Below the pieces are notes generated by a model that saw only the letters and a list, made by a program, of their open reading frames with translations, made no database searches and was not told the origin of the DNA. A program made the position numbers and the translations under genes. A stretch of 25,105 bases of DNA from Pinguiococcus pyrenoidosus (taxonomy: Eukaryota > Sar > Pinguiophyceae > Pinguiochrysidales > Pinguiochrysidaceae), in contig JAAMXY010000819.1 of NCBI GenBank assembly GCA_019677205.1, forward strand, positions 1-25,105, in the 5' to 3' direction. Of this stretch, positions 8,061 to 16,987 are shown piece after piece (position 1 is the stretch's first letter; each line of letters opens with the position of its first letter).

Positions 8061-11000
8061 CTACACGACCTGCTTTTGCTCGCTACTCGCAAGCTGCGTG
8101 GCCAGGAAGTTGGCCCGCTCCTCCACCAGAGATGCAAAGACACACGTCTCCAGGAATCTGTTGAGAAAGGCCTTCGCCTGCTCTTTCAGGTGCCTCGACG
8201 TGGCTTTCTGCCTCTCGTCGCCCCATGTACTGCTCGTTCCCGCGGTGCTCTTGTCGCCGCTCAGTCTCGCCGACTGATTGCCTTCTGCCTTGTGACCCAG
8301 CGGCGTCAGGGAAGATCCCGGTTTGTCGCCAAGGGAAGGACTAGGGTTCAAGATGAGAGCCCCTAGCGCCAGGCTGGGCTGCGTGTCCCAGTCCAGGGAG
8401 GGCCTGCCGAAGCGGAGCTTCTGCTTTCCATACAGCTTCCGCGTCGTATTTCTGATGTAGAAGCCGGCGTTGATGAGCGCAAACCAATTCCGCGGCAGCT
8501 GAAAGACCTTCGAATCTTCCTGCTCGATCGCGTTCAGCGGATTCATGTACAACGACGAGACGCCGCTGACTTCGCTTCCGCCAACTGCACTGCTGAGGTC
8601 ATCCGGCGCATCTTCCCAGCTCTGGAGAAGCGGCACAAGCCGCATCTGCTCGGCCATTGCGTGCACCAACGCTTGCACGAAGGAATTCACGGCCGTCCGG
8701 AGCGTGACGTAGTTCTTCTGATTCGACACCTCGGGGATGGAGCCCGAGACCTGCGCCGGCAACCAGCGCTGCGGCCCCGGATTGCGGTAGTGAATGCTCA
8801 AGGGCTGCTTCCTCGGGTTGGAGCCGGTCTCCGTCGTCGGCAAGACGCCGGCTCCGTCCATGGTGGTCTGCTCCACGAACTGAACTGCACTCAAATCCGC
8901 CAGCAGCCCGACGTCATCGGTGATGAAGGACGATCGGAGCGAGATTCGTCGGTTCTTCCCGTCCGCTGCACCCGCGCCTTTCAGCGAGTCCCTGCGGCCG
9001 ATGGAGCTCCGGAATGGACTGAGCGCCATCATGCCCCTCGCGGTGGACTTCTTCTTGTGACTCGAGGTCTCGCTTGCCGCCGGTGCGACGAGGTTCACGA
9101 GGGCGATGAAGAATCCGCTTGGGACGCCGTGGCCGGGAAGATTCTGCCCCAGCGACTGGGACTTGGGATTCACCACCTTCGCGCGATGGGACTTCGGAGC
9201 CAGCGGCGCCGCCGTGAGGACTGACGTGGCCATGTCCAGCACTGCAGAGGCCTTCAGGAGGCGCATCCCCAAGTTGAGGCCGACCCCAGAGCCAAACTCC
9301 AGACCAAGCTCATGGTTCTCCAGGGTGGTCGCCGCCTTGAGCAGCGCTTCCTTGTACCCCTCCGACGTCAGCAGCATAACCAGCGGCACGTCCGAGTCGT
9401 CCCCGTCCGGGTTCATGTACGGATCGAGGCTCCGGCTGCTTGTCGGCTTCAAGGACGCCACGGACTTCTGGGATCCCACGTCGCGGACCACCACTCGATG
9501 CTGCAGCTCCAGAGGCCGAAGGAGGTTGACCAGCTCGATGACAAGTCCCTTGGCGACGTTCAGTTGCGAGGACGACCTCCCGCCGTGGTAGATGATGGCG
9601 ACGTCCCTCTCGAGCAGAAGGTTCTCCATGAGATTGCAGCAGTTGTTCGTCCCCACAATGGTCAGCGCCTGGGCGCGAAGTGCGCCGCTGTATTCGCCAA
9701 GCTTCTTGTCCTCCCGCTGCGCCCACAGCCTGATGCCATCGGGGCAGGTGTTGTGGCGCGGCAGCCTCCCGCCGTTTCCGGTGTCCGTCTCGGACAAGGT
9801 CTCGAGTTCTGCGTCAAGAGCGGACTCTCCTGCCGCAGGCGAGGTCCTGATCTTCATCTGCACCACAACGTCGTTGTCCCACAGCAAAGGCTTCTTGTAC
9901 AAGGACGCGTCGTCCCCGTAGCTGTCCGAGTGCAGCGTGATCGAGTTCCTTCCCGTCTCCTCCATGTGCTCTCTCACAACCGTGGTGAGGGAGCGATACC
10001 TGTACAGAGCCGGCGCCACGCCGTGGTCGATGGTCGTGAGCATGTCGGTGGCCGTGTCCGACGCGATGAAGCCGGGCCAAGCATCCTGCCGGAACCACTG
10101 ATACAGGTCTTCTTGGCACTGCAGCAGGCTGGTCGCCGCCGCGAAGGCGCACTCCAGCGGATCCTCCAAGGCTACCATCAGCCTGCGGCACGCGTCTTGC
10201 GCGTCACCGATGGCCGTGAGGCCATTGACGGTGGCCTCGTCGAGGATCTCGTCAAAGATGCCTCGCCGGTTGGATACCCTCCCATTCTGCGCATTCATCG
10301 ACTCTTGCCTGTCCAGGTCCCTCTTCATCTCTCTCACCGAGTCCGGACTTTCCGATGCGCTCCGTTGCACTTCCTCCATGGACGGGCCGACGTAGACCTC
10401 CGGGTTGATGAACGGGTTCGACCACGACAGCAAGCCCTGATCGCAGAGGCACTGAAGCACCATGCGGGCGGTATTCACGCCATCGGCCTTCTTCTGCTCG
10501 TCCTTCTCTATCTGGTGCTTGGCGGTCTTGAACTGAAACGATCGCCGAGGGGTGCGCACCCGGGACTGCTTTCTCGGCGAGCCGACGGACAGCGGTGAGC
10601 CGTTCATGGCGCTCGGCGAGTTGATCCACTTTCGATTGACCACGCTAAGCAGGGTGGATCTCATTTTCGTGAGCTTCTTCCACACCACGACGAACTTCGG
10701 GACACGCGGGCCGTACTGGAGAGCGAGGAAGGAGCAGAAGTAGTCCGAGTTCTTCAGCAGCACGTCTCCCAGGGTCGTGGGGTGGCGGGTCTCCGGCCCG
10801 ATGTCGAAGAAGCGGGACCGCAGATCCTCGTTGTGCTCTCGGAAGTGCGTACTCTGCTGGAAGCGAGGCCACCACACGGCGTAGAGCACCCGTTCGACAA
10901 TGGCTTGAAGGACGCAGATCGCGTCTCTGCCGTGGATCTCGATGCCCGCCTTGTCGTTGGCGTTGGCCTTCGGGGTGGCTCTGCCCGGCAACGAGTTCCA

Positions 11001-12042
11001 ACTGGGCAGCTGGCTGGGGACATGACCGTTTAGCCTCGAATCGTACACGGGACTCGGTAGATTCGGGGAGAAGGCCGCCTGTCGCCTCACGGGCTCCGGC
11101 CTGGGCCCTGAAGGCGGCAGCGCACTACTGGATTCCTCGCCGTACACCGAAAGCTCGGCCAGCTCGCCGAACTCCTCCGCGTATGCCTGCAGGTCGGAGG
11201 TCCTCACGTCTGCCGATGATTTCTCCGCGGAGTCTCGCGACGTGGAGGCGCCGCTTTTCGCGCGCTTCCGAGAATCCCTCGGCAACGAGGAGGCGGACAC
11301 ATCGGTCACTCGCTCCGCCGAGTCCTCGGGCGCCAGGACCCGCACAGCCGCCTTGATGATCCGCTCCAGGCTGTCACTCTTCAACCCTGTTGCGTTTGGA
11401 TGAGCCTTGAGACCCTTGAGAGCCTTGGGAAAGTCATGCTTCCTTCAGAGAGCCGCACCTCGGCGCACAGTGCCCAGTAGATACTCTCGACTGCGACTCG
11501 CCGCGTGCCGTTCCCTCGGGGTCGCTTTCTCTTCGTCTTTGACGATGTCGTCGAACCAATCCGACTGCGCCAGAGACATACAGCAACATCATCAGAGCCC
11601 GAAATGCGGGGAAAGCAGAAGCGTCCGGAAACGTCGGGAGGTACAGAGACGAGCGAGCGCCAACCTGATCGGAGTCAAAGAACACCACTTTGTCGCGCAT
11701 CTTCTGCTCCTGCGGAGACGCCACGAGCCGAGCCAGCGCTGGAGTGGGCGGCTGGTCGCGCAGGTATTTGAGGATCACCCTGGCGGCATCTGCGCTGCTT
11801 TGGCATCTACACAGCAGCAGCGTACGTTGAGCGGGAGGAGCGATTTGTTTGAACGCGATCGCGCGGGAAAAAAAAGCAGAAAAGGAGCACCTCTCCGCGT
11901 CCAACCAGAAGCGGAGCAGCTCCTGTGCGCCCTGGGAGCCCAAGTAGGCCAAGAAGAACGGAGTGCTCTTCGGGTGGCGCAAGAAGAAATCCAGGTCCAT
12001 GGCGCGCACACGTTGCGCCCCGTCCGCGGCGTGAGGACGCAT
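8061..12042 (-). CDS. Large double-RGS-domain protein
   Basis: Exons on the minus strand: 12042-11891, 11794-11665, 11564-11459 and 11386-8061, giving 1237 residues. Introns are 96, 100 and 72 bp. RGS domains bind G-alpha subunits and speed GTP hydrolysis, or serve as scaffolds. First RGS: the N-terminal half is LDFFLRHPKSTPFFLAYLG and AQELLRFWLDAE (about 16-50); a C-terminal half fits ICVLQAIVERVLYAVWWPRF (about 286-305). Second RGS: LGDVLLKNSDYFCSFLALQY (about 335-354), closed by CQEDLYQWFRQDAWPGFIAS (about 553-572). Both contain long Ser/Arg-rich insertions, reminiscent of the interrupted RGS pair of AKAP10. The C-terminal half is unassigned: about 722-800 looks like an alpha/beta fold (RDVAIIYHGG, LVIELVNLLRPL, RVVVRDVG, VPLVMLLTSEGY). 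MDLDFF at 12000 is an alternative start. The family call is good; the domain boundaries are inference. Confidence 0.72.
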
Positions 12043-12395
12043 TTACGGCAGCAAGCCAGAATCCTTTTCGCTGATTCGCTGTTTTATGGCTCAGGAATTC
12101 GGCGGAGTCCAAGGCAACCAATCGGGGGTCGTCTCCTCCTGCCGCTGTTCCATTTCTTTCGACTTTTTCGAAATTCGATACGGGCATCGGCAATAATACC
12201 GATATCGCTTCAAACATCGGTATCCGGCCGCACGACAGACTCCTTTTCAGATTTCAGATTTCAGATCGATTCTCACTATCGATCCTGAATAGATCGATCC
12301 TCACTATCGATCCTGAATTCAATGGGAAGATCTCTTTCTGGTGAGGCGCGCCACACGGTCGGTACCAGCCTCACATTTGGCAGCTTCCTTCCACG
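12043..12395. promoter_or_regulatory. Divergent upstream region of the RGS gene and DAD1
   Basis: These 353 bp lie between two outward-facing start codons. A CCAAT word occurs at 12118-12122, about 80 bp from the RGS start. The DAD1 side carries three ATTTCAG-like words followed by a 28-bp tandem duplication rich in ATCGAT. No TATA box is obvious, and no protein-like frame or RNA gene was recognised. Confidence 0.6.
12263..12318. repeat. 28-bp direct tandem duplication upstream of DAD1
   Basis: Two adjacent 28-bp copies occupy 12263-12290 and 12291-12318 and differ at one base (T versus C at the tenth position). Each holds two ATCGAT palindromes and a CTGAAT end. The array finishes 77 bp before the DAD1 ATG, within promoter distance, so paired protein-binding sites are plausible. 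Confidence 0.9.
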
Positions 12396-12846
12396 ATGGA
12401 TAGCATGCGAGAGATTGCGGCGGGCTTTGGAAGCCACTACGCCAAGCACACGACCACGCGGATGATGCTGTGCGACCTGCTGGTGGCGGCCGCGCTGGCG
12501 ACCGTGGCCATTCAGGCCGTCTACTGCATGCTGTTCGGCAGCTACCCCTTCAACTCTTTCCTGGCGGGCTTCTTCGGTAGCCTGGGCGTCGCGGTGCTCA
12601 CGGTGTCGCTGAGATTACAGCTGGGGCCGTCTACGGAGTTCAAGGTGCGTGCACGGAGAGAAGAGAAGCGTCCTTCGCGCCTCGCCACAGGGTCTCGTGT
12701 GCTTTGGTGAGGTGTCCACCGCCGTGCGCGCTAATCATCACACACTCTGCTCGATCGATAAGGGCCGGACTGCTGAGAAGGCATTTGTGGACTACATTGT
12801 GTGTGTCATGGTGCTGATGCTTGCGGTGCTCAACTTCATGGGGTAG
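12396..12846 (+). CDS. DAD1: Oligosaccharyltransferase subunit DAD1/OST2
   Basis: Exons are 12396-12644 and 12763-12846, giving 110 residues, against about 113 in animals and plants. The 118-bp intron (GTGCGT...AAG) joins TEFK to GRTAEKAFVDY in phase 0. DAD1 is a small ER membrane subunit of the oligosaccharyltransferase that transfers glycans to Asn of nascent proteins. Three hydrophobic helices are visible: LCDLLVAAALATVAIQAVYC, then SFLAGFFGSLGVAVLTVSLR preceded by the hallmark GSYPFN, and IVCVMVLMLAVLNFMG at the C-terminus, matching the family ending. The first ATG has a good context (CACGATGGA), and no upstream in-frame start is better. It converges on sideroflexin with 117 bp between stops. 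Confidence 0.95.
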
Positions 12847-12963
12847 CGGCTGCTGGGTCCGGAGACTTCGAGACTGAGCAGTTACAGGCAACCACGATCT
12901 TCGTGTTTTGCAGACGGCAGTCTTTTCGAAGGCGGTCGCTCAAACGTGCCCAGAACGGTGACT

Positions 12964-14260
12964 CTACAGACCCTTGTTGAAATACACCCTGTCCACACCC
13001 CGAGCTTTCGCAGCCGCCTGCACTTCCGGCTCCAGGCGCTCCAGCGGCAGCGAGGCCACCTGCGGGAAGATCGCGCAGCAGAACGGCGTGCTGAAGGTCA
13101 GCATGGTCCCCGTGAGCAAGATGGTGAGCGGTGCCCTCAGAATGGGCCGCGCCTTGAGGAGGGCGGTCCGTTCCAGACGCTGCATGATCAGAGGGGGCAC
13201 GAACATCGCCGGCATGGCCATCAAAATGCGCGACGGGACCACTTGGAAGAGGCTCGACTGTCACATCACAGCAGAAGAAGCGAAACGTCAGCAGCAAGGC
13301 AAGGAAGCGGAAGCGGAAGAGGAAGAGGAAGAGGAAGAGCAGCCGTGTGGGCGCTCATGCTGGCCAGCCGCACTCCGTGGACCACGGGCCAGAGCACCTA
13401 CCTTGGCTGCTTCCTTGGACTTCCCGATGGTGACGCCCTTCGCGTCCTGCACGTCAATGCCCTCCAGAACCTCCCGCTGACGCATGAGGGGCACGTTGAC
13501 GCAGTTGGCGGCTGCAACCGCGACCATGGGGACGAGTCGGCCAACCAGGCCCTGGGACAGGGCAGGCGTGCTGGCGATCAGCCTGTTGAGGGTCACGGCG
13601 GTCGCGACCGAGGCGGTCGTTGCTCCCGCGTATGCTTGCATCAGCTGCTGGTTGGTCACGCCCGCAGAGGCGTTGCGGTTGGTGTAGTTCACAATGGCGT
13701 TGAAGCTCTGGTTCGCCCACTGCCAGAAGATCACCGCCGGTGTCGTACGGTAAAATGTCATCATCGCCTGTCGCAGCAGCGCATGTCAAGTCAATCTCAC
13801 GTCTATGGACGAGAAGCTCCTGCTGGTGCGCCTCCCGCGGAGGCGGGGGCGCTTCCACTCCACCAGGAGCAAGGCGACCTACCCCAGTGATGCACATGTT
13901 GCCCGGCACTTGGAAGCTCATGCGGCCGGGAAGGAAGAGCTTCTCGCCGGTATCCGGGTGGAACGCGCTGTCATAGAGCTCCTTAGCCGCCCACACCTCG
14001 TCATCTGTCACGCCCTTGGGCTCCTGTCCCTTGCGATACGCTTCTACCAGCTCCTTGGCCTTGTCGAGCTGCTCATCGGTGGCCTAGACCCGGCAGCGCC
14101 AGAGTTCGGTCCCGTCACCACGAGCGAGGCGAGCCACAAGCTTGACAAGCAGGGTACTCACCAGCACATTCAGGGGGTTGGTGGTGCTCCAGAAGTGCTT
14201 CAGCCGGCCCTCAAAGTTGCTTTGGTCATAGCGCGGCTTGTCCAGGTCCAGGCGGGGCAT
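12964..14260 (-). CDS. SFXN: Sideroflexin, mitochondrial inner-membrane carrier
   Basis: Exons on the minus strand: 14260-14162, 14083-13883, 13767-13402 and 13257-12964, all joined in phase 0, giving 319 residues (the family is 320-330). Introns are 78, 115 and 144 bp. Sideroflexins are multi-pass inner-membrane proteins; animal SFXN1 carries serine into mitochondria for one-carbon metabolism. The protein starts with MPRLDLDKPRYDQSNFEGRL, the conserved N-terminus without a cleaved presequence. It then shows DSAFHPDTGEKLFLPGRMSF (with the HPDTG motif), MMTFYRTTPAVIFWQWANQS, NQSFNAIVNYTNRN, AAANCVNVPLMRQREV, RILMAMPAMFVPPLIM, FSTPFCCAIFPQ and the family C-terminus RVYFNKGL. An upstream GTG in the same frame at 14326 is not used, because family alignment starts at the ATG. 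It shares its upstream region with TypA. Confidence 0.96.
13301..13339. repeat. Purine-rich GGAAGA tract in sideroflexin intron 3
   Basis: A nearly pure A/G run of GGAAGC and GGAAGA units sits inside the 144-bp third intron. In the sideroflexin sense strand it is a CTTCC-type pyrimidine tract between donor and acceptor. It is probably an expanded simple repeat; a role as an extended polypyrimidine tract is possible. Confidence 0.85.
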
Positions 14261-14708
14261 TTTCGTCCTGCGGGGCAAAGGGTCAGGCAATGATGCCGCA
14301 CGTTGCGTTCTGTCCGGCAAGGTCACTGCAAAACGCCGCGGTGCATTGCCGCGGCAGCAAGCTCTACGATCCCCCTATCGATGCACGATCCCCACCCGAA
14401 GGCGAGGCCTCACCTCTGGTGCGGCAAAGCTCCTGGCAGCGTTCCAACTTCGGCGCTCCGGGTCCGCGAGCTCGACGTCAGCGCCCGCAAGTGCCTCAGC
14501 TGCGCGAGGCGCTCCAAATCGAAACTCTTCCATTATCGAAATTACTGGTACTCACTCTTGGGAGATCTCTTGCCATCCAGTTCGATATGCAGTCCAACTC
14601 GATCCGCCGTATCGGTCTGCAGGTATAGCCGCTGAATCTCTCAGCCGACCGTTCGTCTCTGTCCGCAGGCTTGAGCGCGGGACGCCACTCTCGCAGCGCC
14701 GGAGAGCC
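14261..14708. promoter_or_regulatory. Divergent upstream region of sideroflexin and TypA
   Basis: A 448-bp gap separates two outward-facing start codons of predicted mitochondrial proteins. Open frames cross it, but none encodes a recognisable protein. It holds a repeated ACGATCCCC word (around 14367 and 14386) on either side of TATCGAT, and another CGATA-containing stretch near 14584. No TATA box or RNA gene was recognised. Confidence 0.6.
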
Positions 14709-16841
14709 ATGAGCGTGCGACGTGGCCTTTTTGGCCTGTCCAGGCCCTTTCTGAGGCCTCTGGCTAGGGGTGTGTCGCCTCGATTTTCGTCTTCCGACGT
14801 TGTGGCGCCACCAGCGGTGCTTCGAAACTTCGTACGTGGCCCTGACTGGCTGATTCCCGGCGTTGTCTAGCCGCTGACGCATCTCGCAGGCCATCGTTGC
14901 GCATGTCGACCACGGTATGCAGGCTGCATGGCCACCAGGTGCTATGGAGAGGCGTTGCTGTGAGCTTTGCTGAACCTCTTGTGGACAGGCAAGACCACGC
15001 TGGTGGACAAGCTCCTCACGACGTGCGAAGCGCAAGTGTTGGCCAACGAGAGGCTGCTGGACTCCAATGCGCTGGAGAAGGAGCGTGGCATCACGATCAT
15101 GTCCAAGGCCACTCGCCTGAACTGGGGAGACAAGGTGCTCAACGTGGTGGACACGCCAGGCCACGCGGACTTTGGCGGCGAGGTGGAGCGGGTGTTGAGC
15201 ATGGTAGACGGCGTTTTGCTGGTGGTGGACGCCACCGAGGGGCCCATGAGCCAGACCAAGTTCGTGCTTGGCAAGGCCTTGGAATGTGGCATCTCGGACA
15301 TCGTCTGCGTCATCAACAAGGCGGATCGGGACACGGCGCGGCTCGACGGCGAGGTGGAATCGGAGATCTTCGACCTCTTCGATCTGCTCGGGGCCACCGA
15401 GGAGCAGCTGGAATATCCGACCTTCTTCGCGTCTGCCAAGGAGGGCTGGGCGACCGAGGACGTCGACCTGGCGATGGAGTGGTCCAAGATGAAGCGGGAG
15501 GACCGGCCCAAGGAGGGCCACGGCGCGGCGAACATGGTGGCGCTCCTTGACTGCATCGTCTCCACGGTGCCACCTCCCTCGTCAGCCGCCCTCGAGCAGC
15601 CCCTGGCCTTCGCCGTGAACAGCATCGGCACAGACTCCTACGTAGGCCGCCTCGCCACAGGGAAGATCGAAGCGGGTGTGATGAGCATCGGCACGGACAT
15701 CCGCGTGCTCCAGCAAGATGGCACACCCGGCGCGAGCGGCAGAGTCACGGCTGTCTACGGCACCCGCGGCGTCGAGCGCGTCGCTTTGGAGGGCCCCGCC
15801 GGGGCTGGCGACATCGTCACCGTCGCTGGTGTGGACTGCGGCGTTGGAGACACGATCACCACCGTCAAAGACGGCGTTGCCGAGCCTTTGGCGACGCCGC
15901 CCATCGCACCCAGCACCCTGTCCATGGTCTTTGGCACGAACGATAGCCCGCTGGGCGGTCGCGAAGGGACGCACGTGACGAGTACCAAGATTAAGGACAG
16001 GCTGATTCGGGAAACGGAGAACAACGTCACCATCTCGGTGGCGCCGGTTCCTGGAGAGTCCGAGAAGATGGAGGTCCGCGGCCGCGGCGAGCTGCAGCTG
16101 GGTATCCTGATCGAGAACATGCGGCGCGAGGGCTACGAGCTCTGCGTGTCGCCGCCCCAAGTCATCCTGACGAGGGATGAGGAGACCGGGCAGGTGCTAG
16201 AACCCTTTGAAGAAGTGACCGTTGACGTCGACACGGACTACAGCGGGCAGGTCATCGAAGGCCTGACGGGAGACCGGCGTGGGAACCTGGTCGAGATGAA
16301 GGACAGCGGAAGTGGCAAGTCCCGGCTCGTCTTTCACGTCCCGTCGCGCGGCCTGCTGGGCTTCGGTCCGGAGATCAAGAGCGAGACGCACGGATCTGCC
16401 ATCGTCAACTCCATCTTCCTGGAGATGCAGCCGCACATCGGCACCCTGGGCTCCGGGCTCAAGAAGGGCAAGCTCATCTCGATGGCCACCGGCACGACCA
16501 CCGGATACGCGCTGATGCCCCTGGAGGCGCGCGGCACGATGTTCGTGGGTTCCGGGGTGGACGTGTATGAGGGTATGATAGTGGGCGAATCGGCGAAGGC
16601 CGGCGACGTCGAGGTCAATCCGTGCAAAGCGAAGCAGACCACGAACATGCGCGCGTCGAAGGCCGACGAAAAGATAGTGACGCAGCCCCCGCGGATCATG
16701 AGCTTGGAGGACTACATCGTCTACATGGACGAGGACGAGATGCTCGAAGTCACTCCGTCGAAGATCCGCCTGCGGAAGAAGTTCTTGGACTCGAACGAGC
16801 GCAAGCGGATGGAAAAGAAGGGCAAGAACAAGAGTCTCTAG
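14709..16841 (+). CDS. typA: TypA/BipA translational GTPase, probably mitochondrial
   Basis: Exons are 14709-14831, 14890-14914 (25 nt) and 14989-16841, giving 666 residues. Introns are 58 and 74 bp. TypA/BipA is an EF-G-like GTPase that acts on 70S-type ribosomes, in assembly or stress translation. G motifs: AHVDHGKTT (45-53), ERGITI, DTPGHADFG, NKADRD and ASAKEG. Further family signatures are RGRGELQLGILIENMRREGY, PSRGLLGF and MRASKADEKI. The first 40 residues are Arg/Ser/Leu-rich without acidic residues until 30 (MSVRRGLFGLSRPFLRPLAR), a typical mitochondrial presequence. No ER signal peptide is present, as a complex plastid would require. Bacterial TypA is about 607 residues; the excess is the presequence and a Lys-rich C-terminal tail (RKRMEKKGKNKSL). 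The 25-nt exon is supported by restoring the P-loop exactly. Confidence 0.95.
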
Positions 16842-16941
16842 TCTTCGCACGCTCCCCTGGACGTTTTTGCAATGATAGAAGACGGTGTGCGCCGAGACGA
16901 GGGCTTGCGGAGCGATCCCGAGCAAACCAAACCACGTTGCC

Positions 16942-16985
16942 TGCTACCTTTCTGCTACTTGTTTGCTACTGGTGTGCTGCTGCCT
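16942..16985. repeat. Degenerate 11-nt tandem repeat beside the LPA1-like stop
   Basis: TGCTAC words start at 16942, 16953 and 16964, with TGCTGC at 16975, giving four units at an exact 11-nt period. In the LPA1-like sense strand these are GTAGCA words directly after the stop codon, in the presumed 3' UTR. The spacers between words are not conserved. Confidence 0.7.
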
Positions 16986-16987
16986 TC

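Noticed and set aside
9312-10598. 428-codon open frame on the plus strand
   Set aside because: It lies antisense to the RGS gene's large exon, has no recognisable domain and an Arg/His/Val-rich composition typical of the reverse frame of a GC-rich gene.
11434-12042. Independent 202-residue gene on the minus strand
   Set aside because: It reads through two introns; spliced exons join in frame to the 3.3-kb exon. It is kept only as a possible unspliced isoform.
12763-12846. DAD1 exon 2 read as part of an unspliced 65-codon ORF from 12649
   Set aside because: The upstream part of that ORF is intron sequence; only the last 27 codons match the DAD1 C-terminus.
14496-15521. 341-codon open frame on the minus strand
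   Set aside because: It crosses the TypA promoter and is antisense to TypA's GTPase domain; the composition is a reverse-frame shadow.
14967-16841. Bacterial insertion or contamination, because TypA looks bacterial
   Set aside because: The gene has two spliceosomal introns and a eukaryotic organelle presequence, and sits among eukaryotic genes of the same composition.
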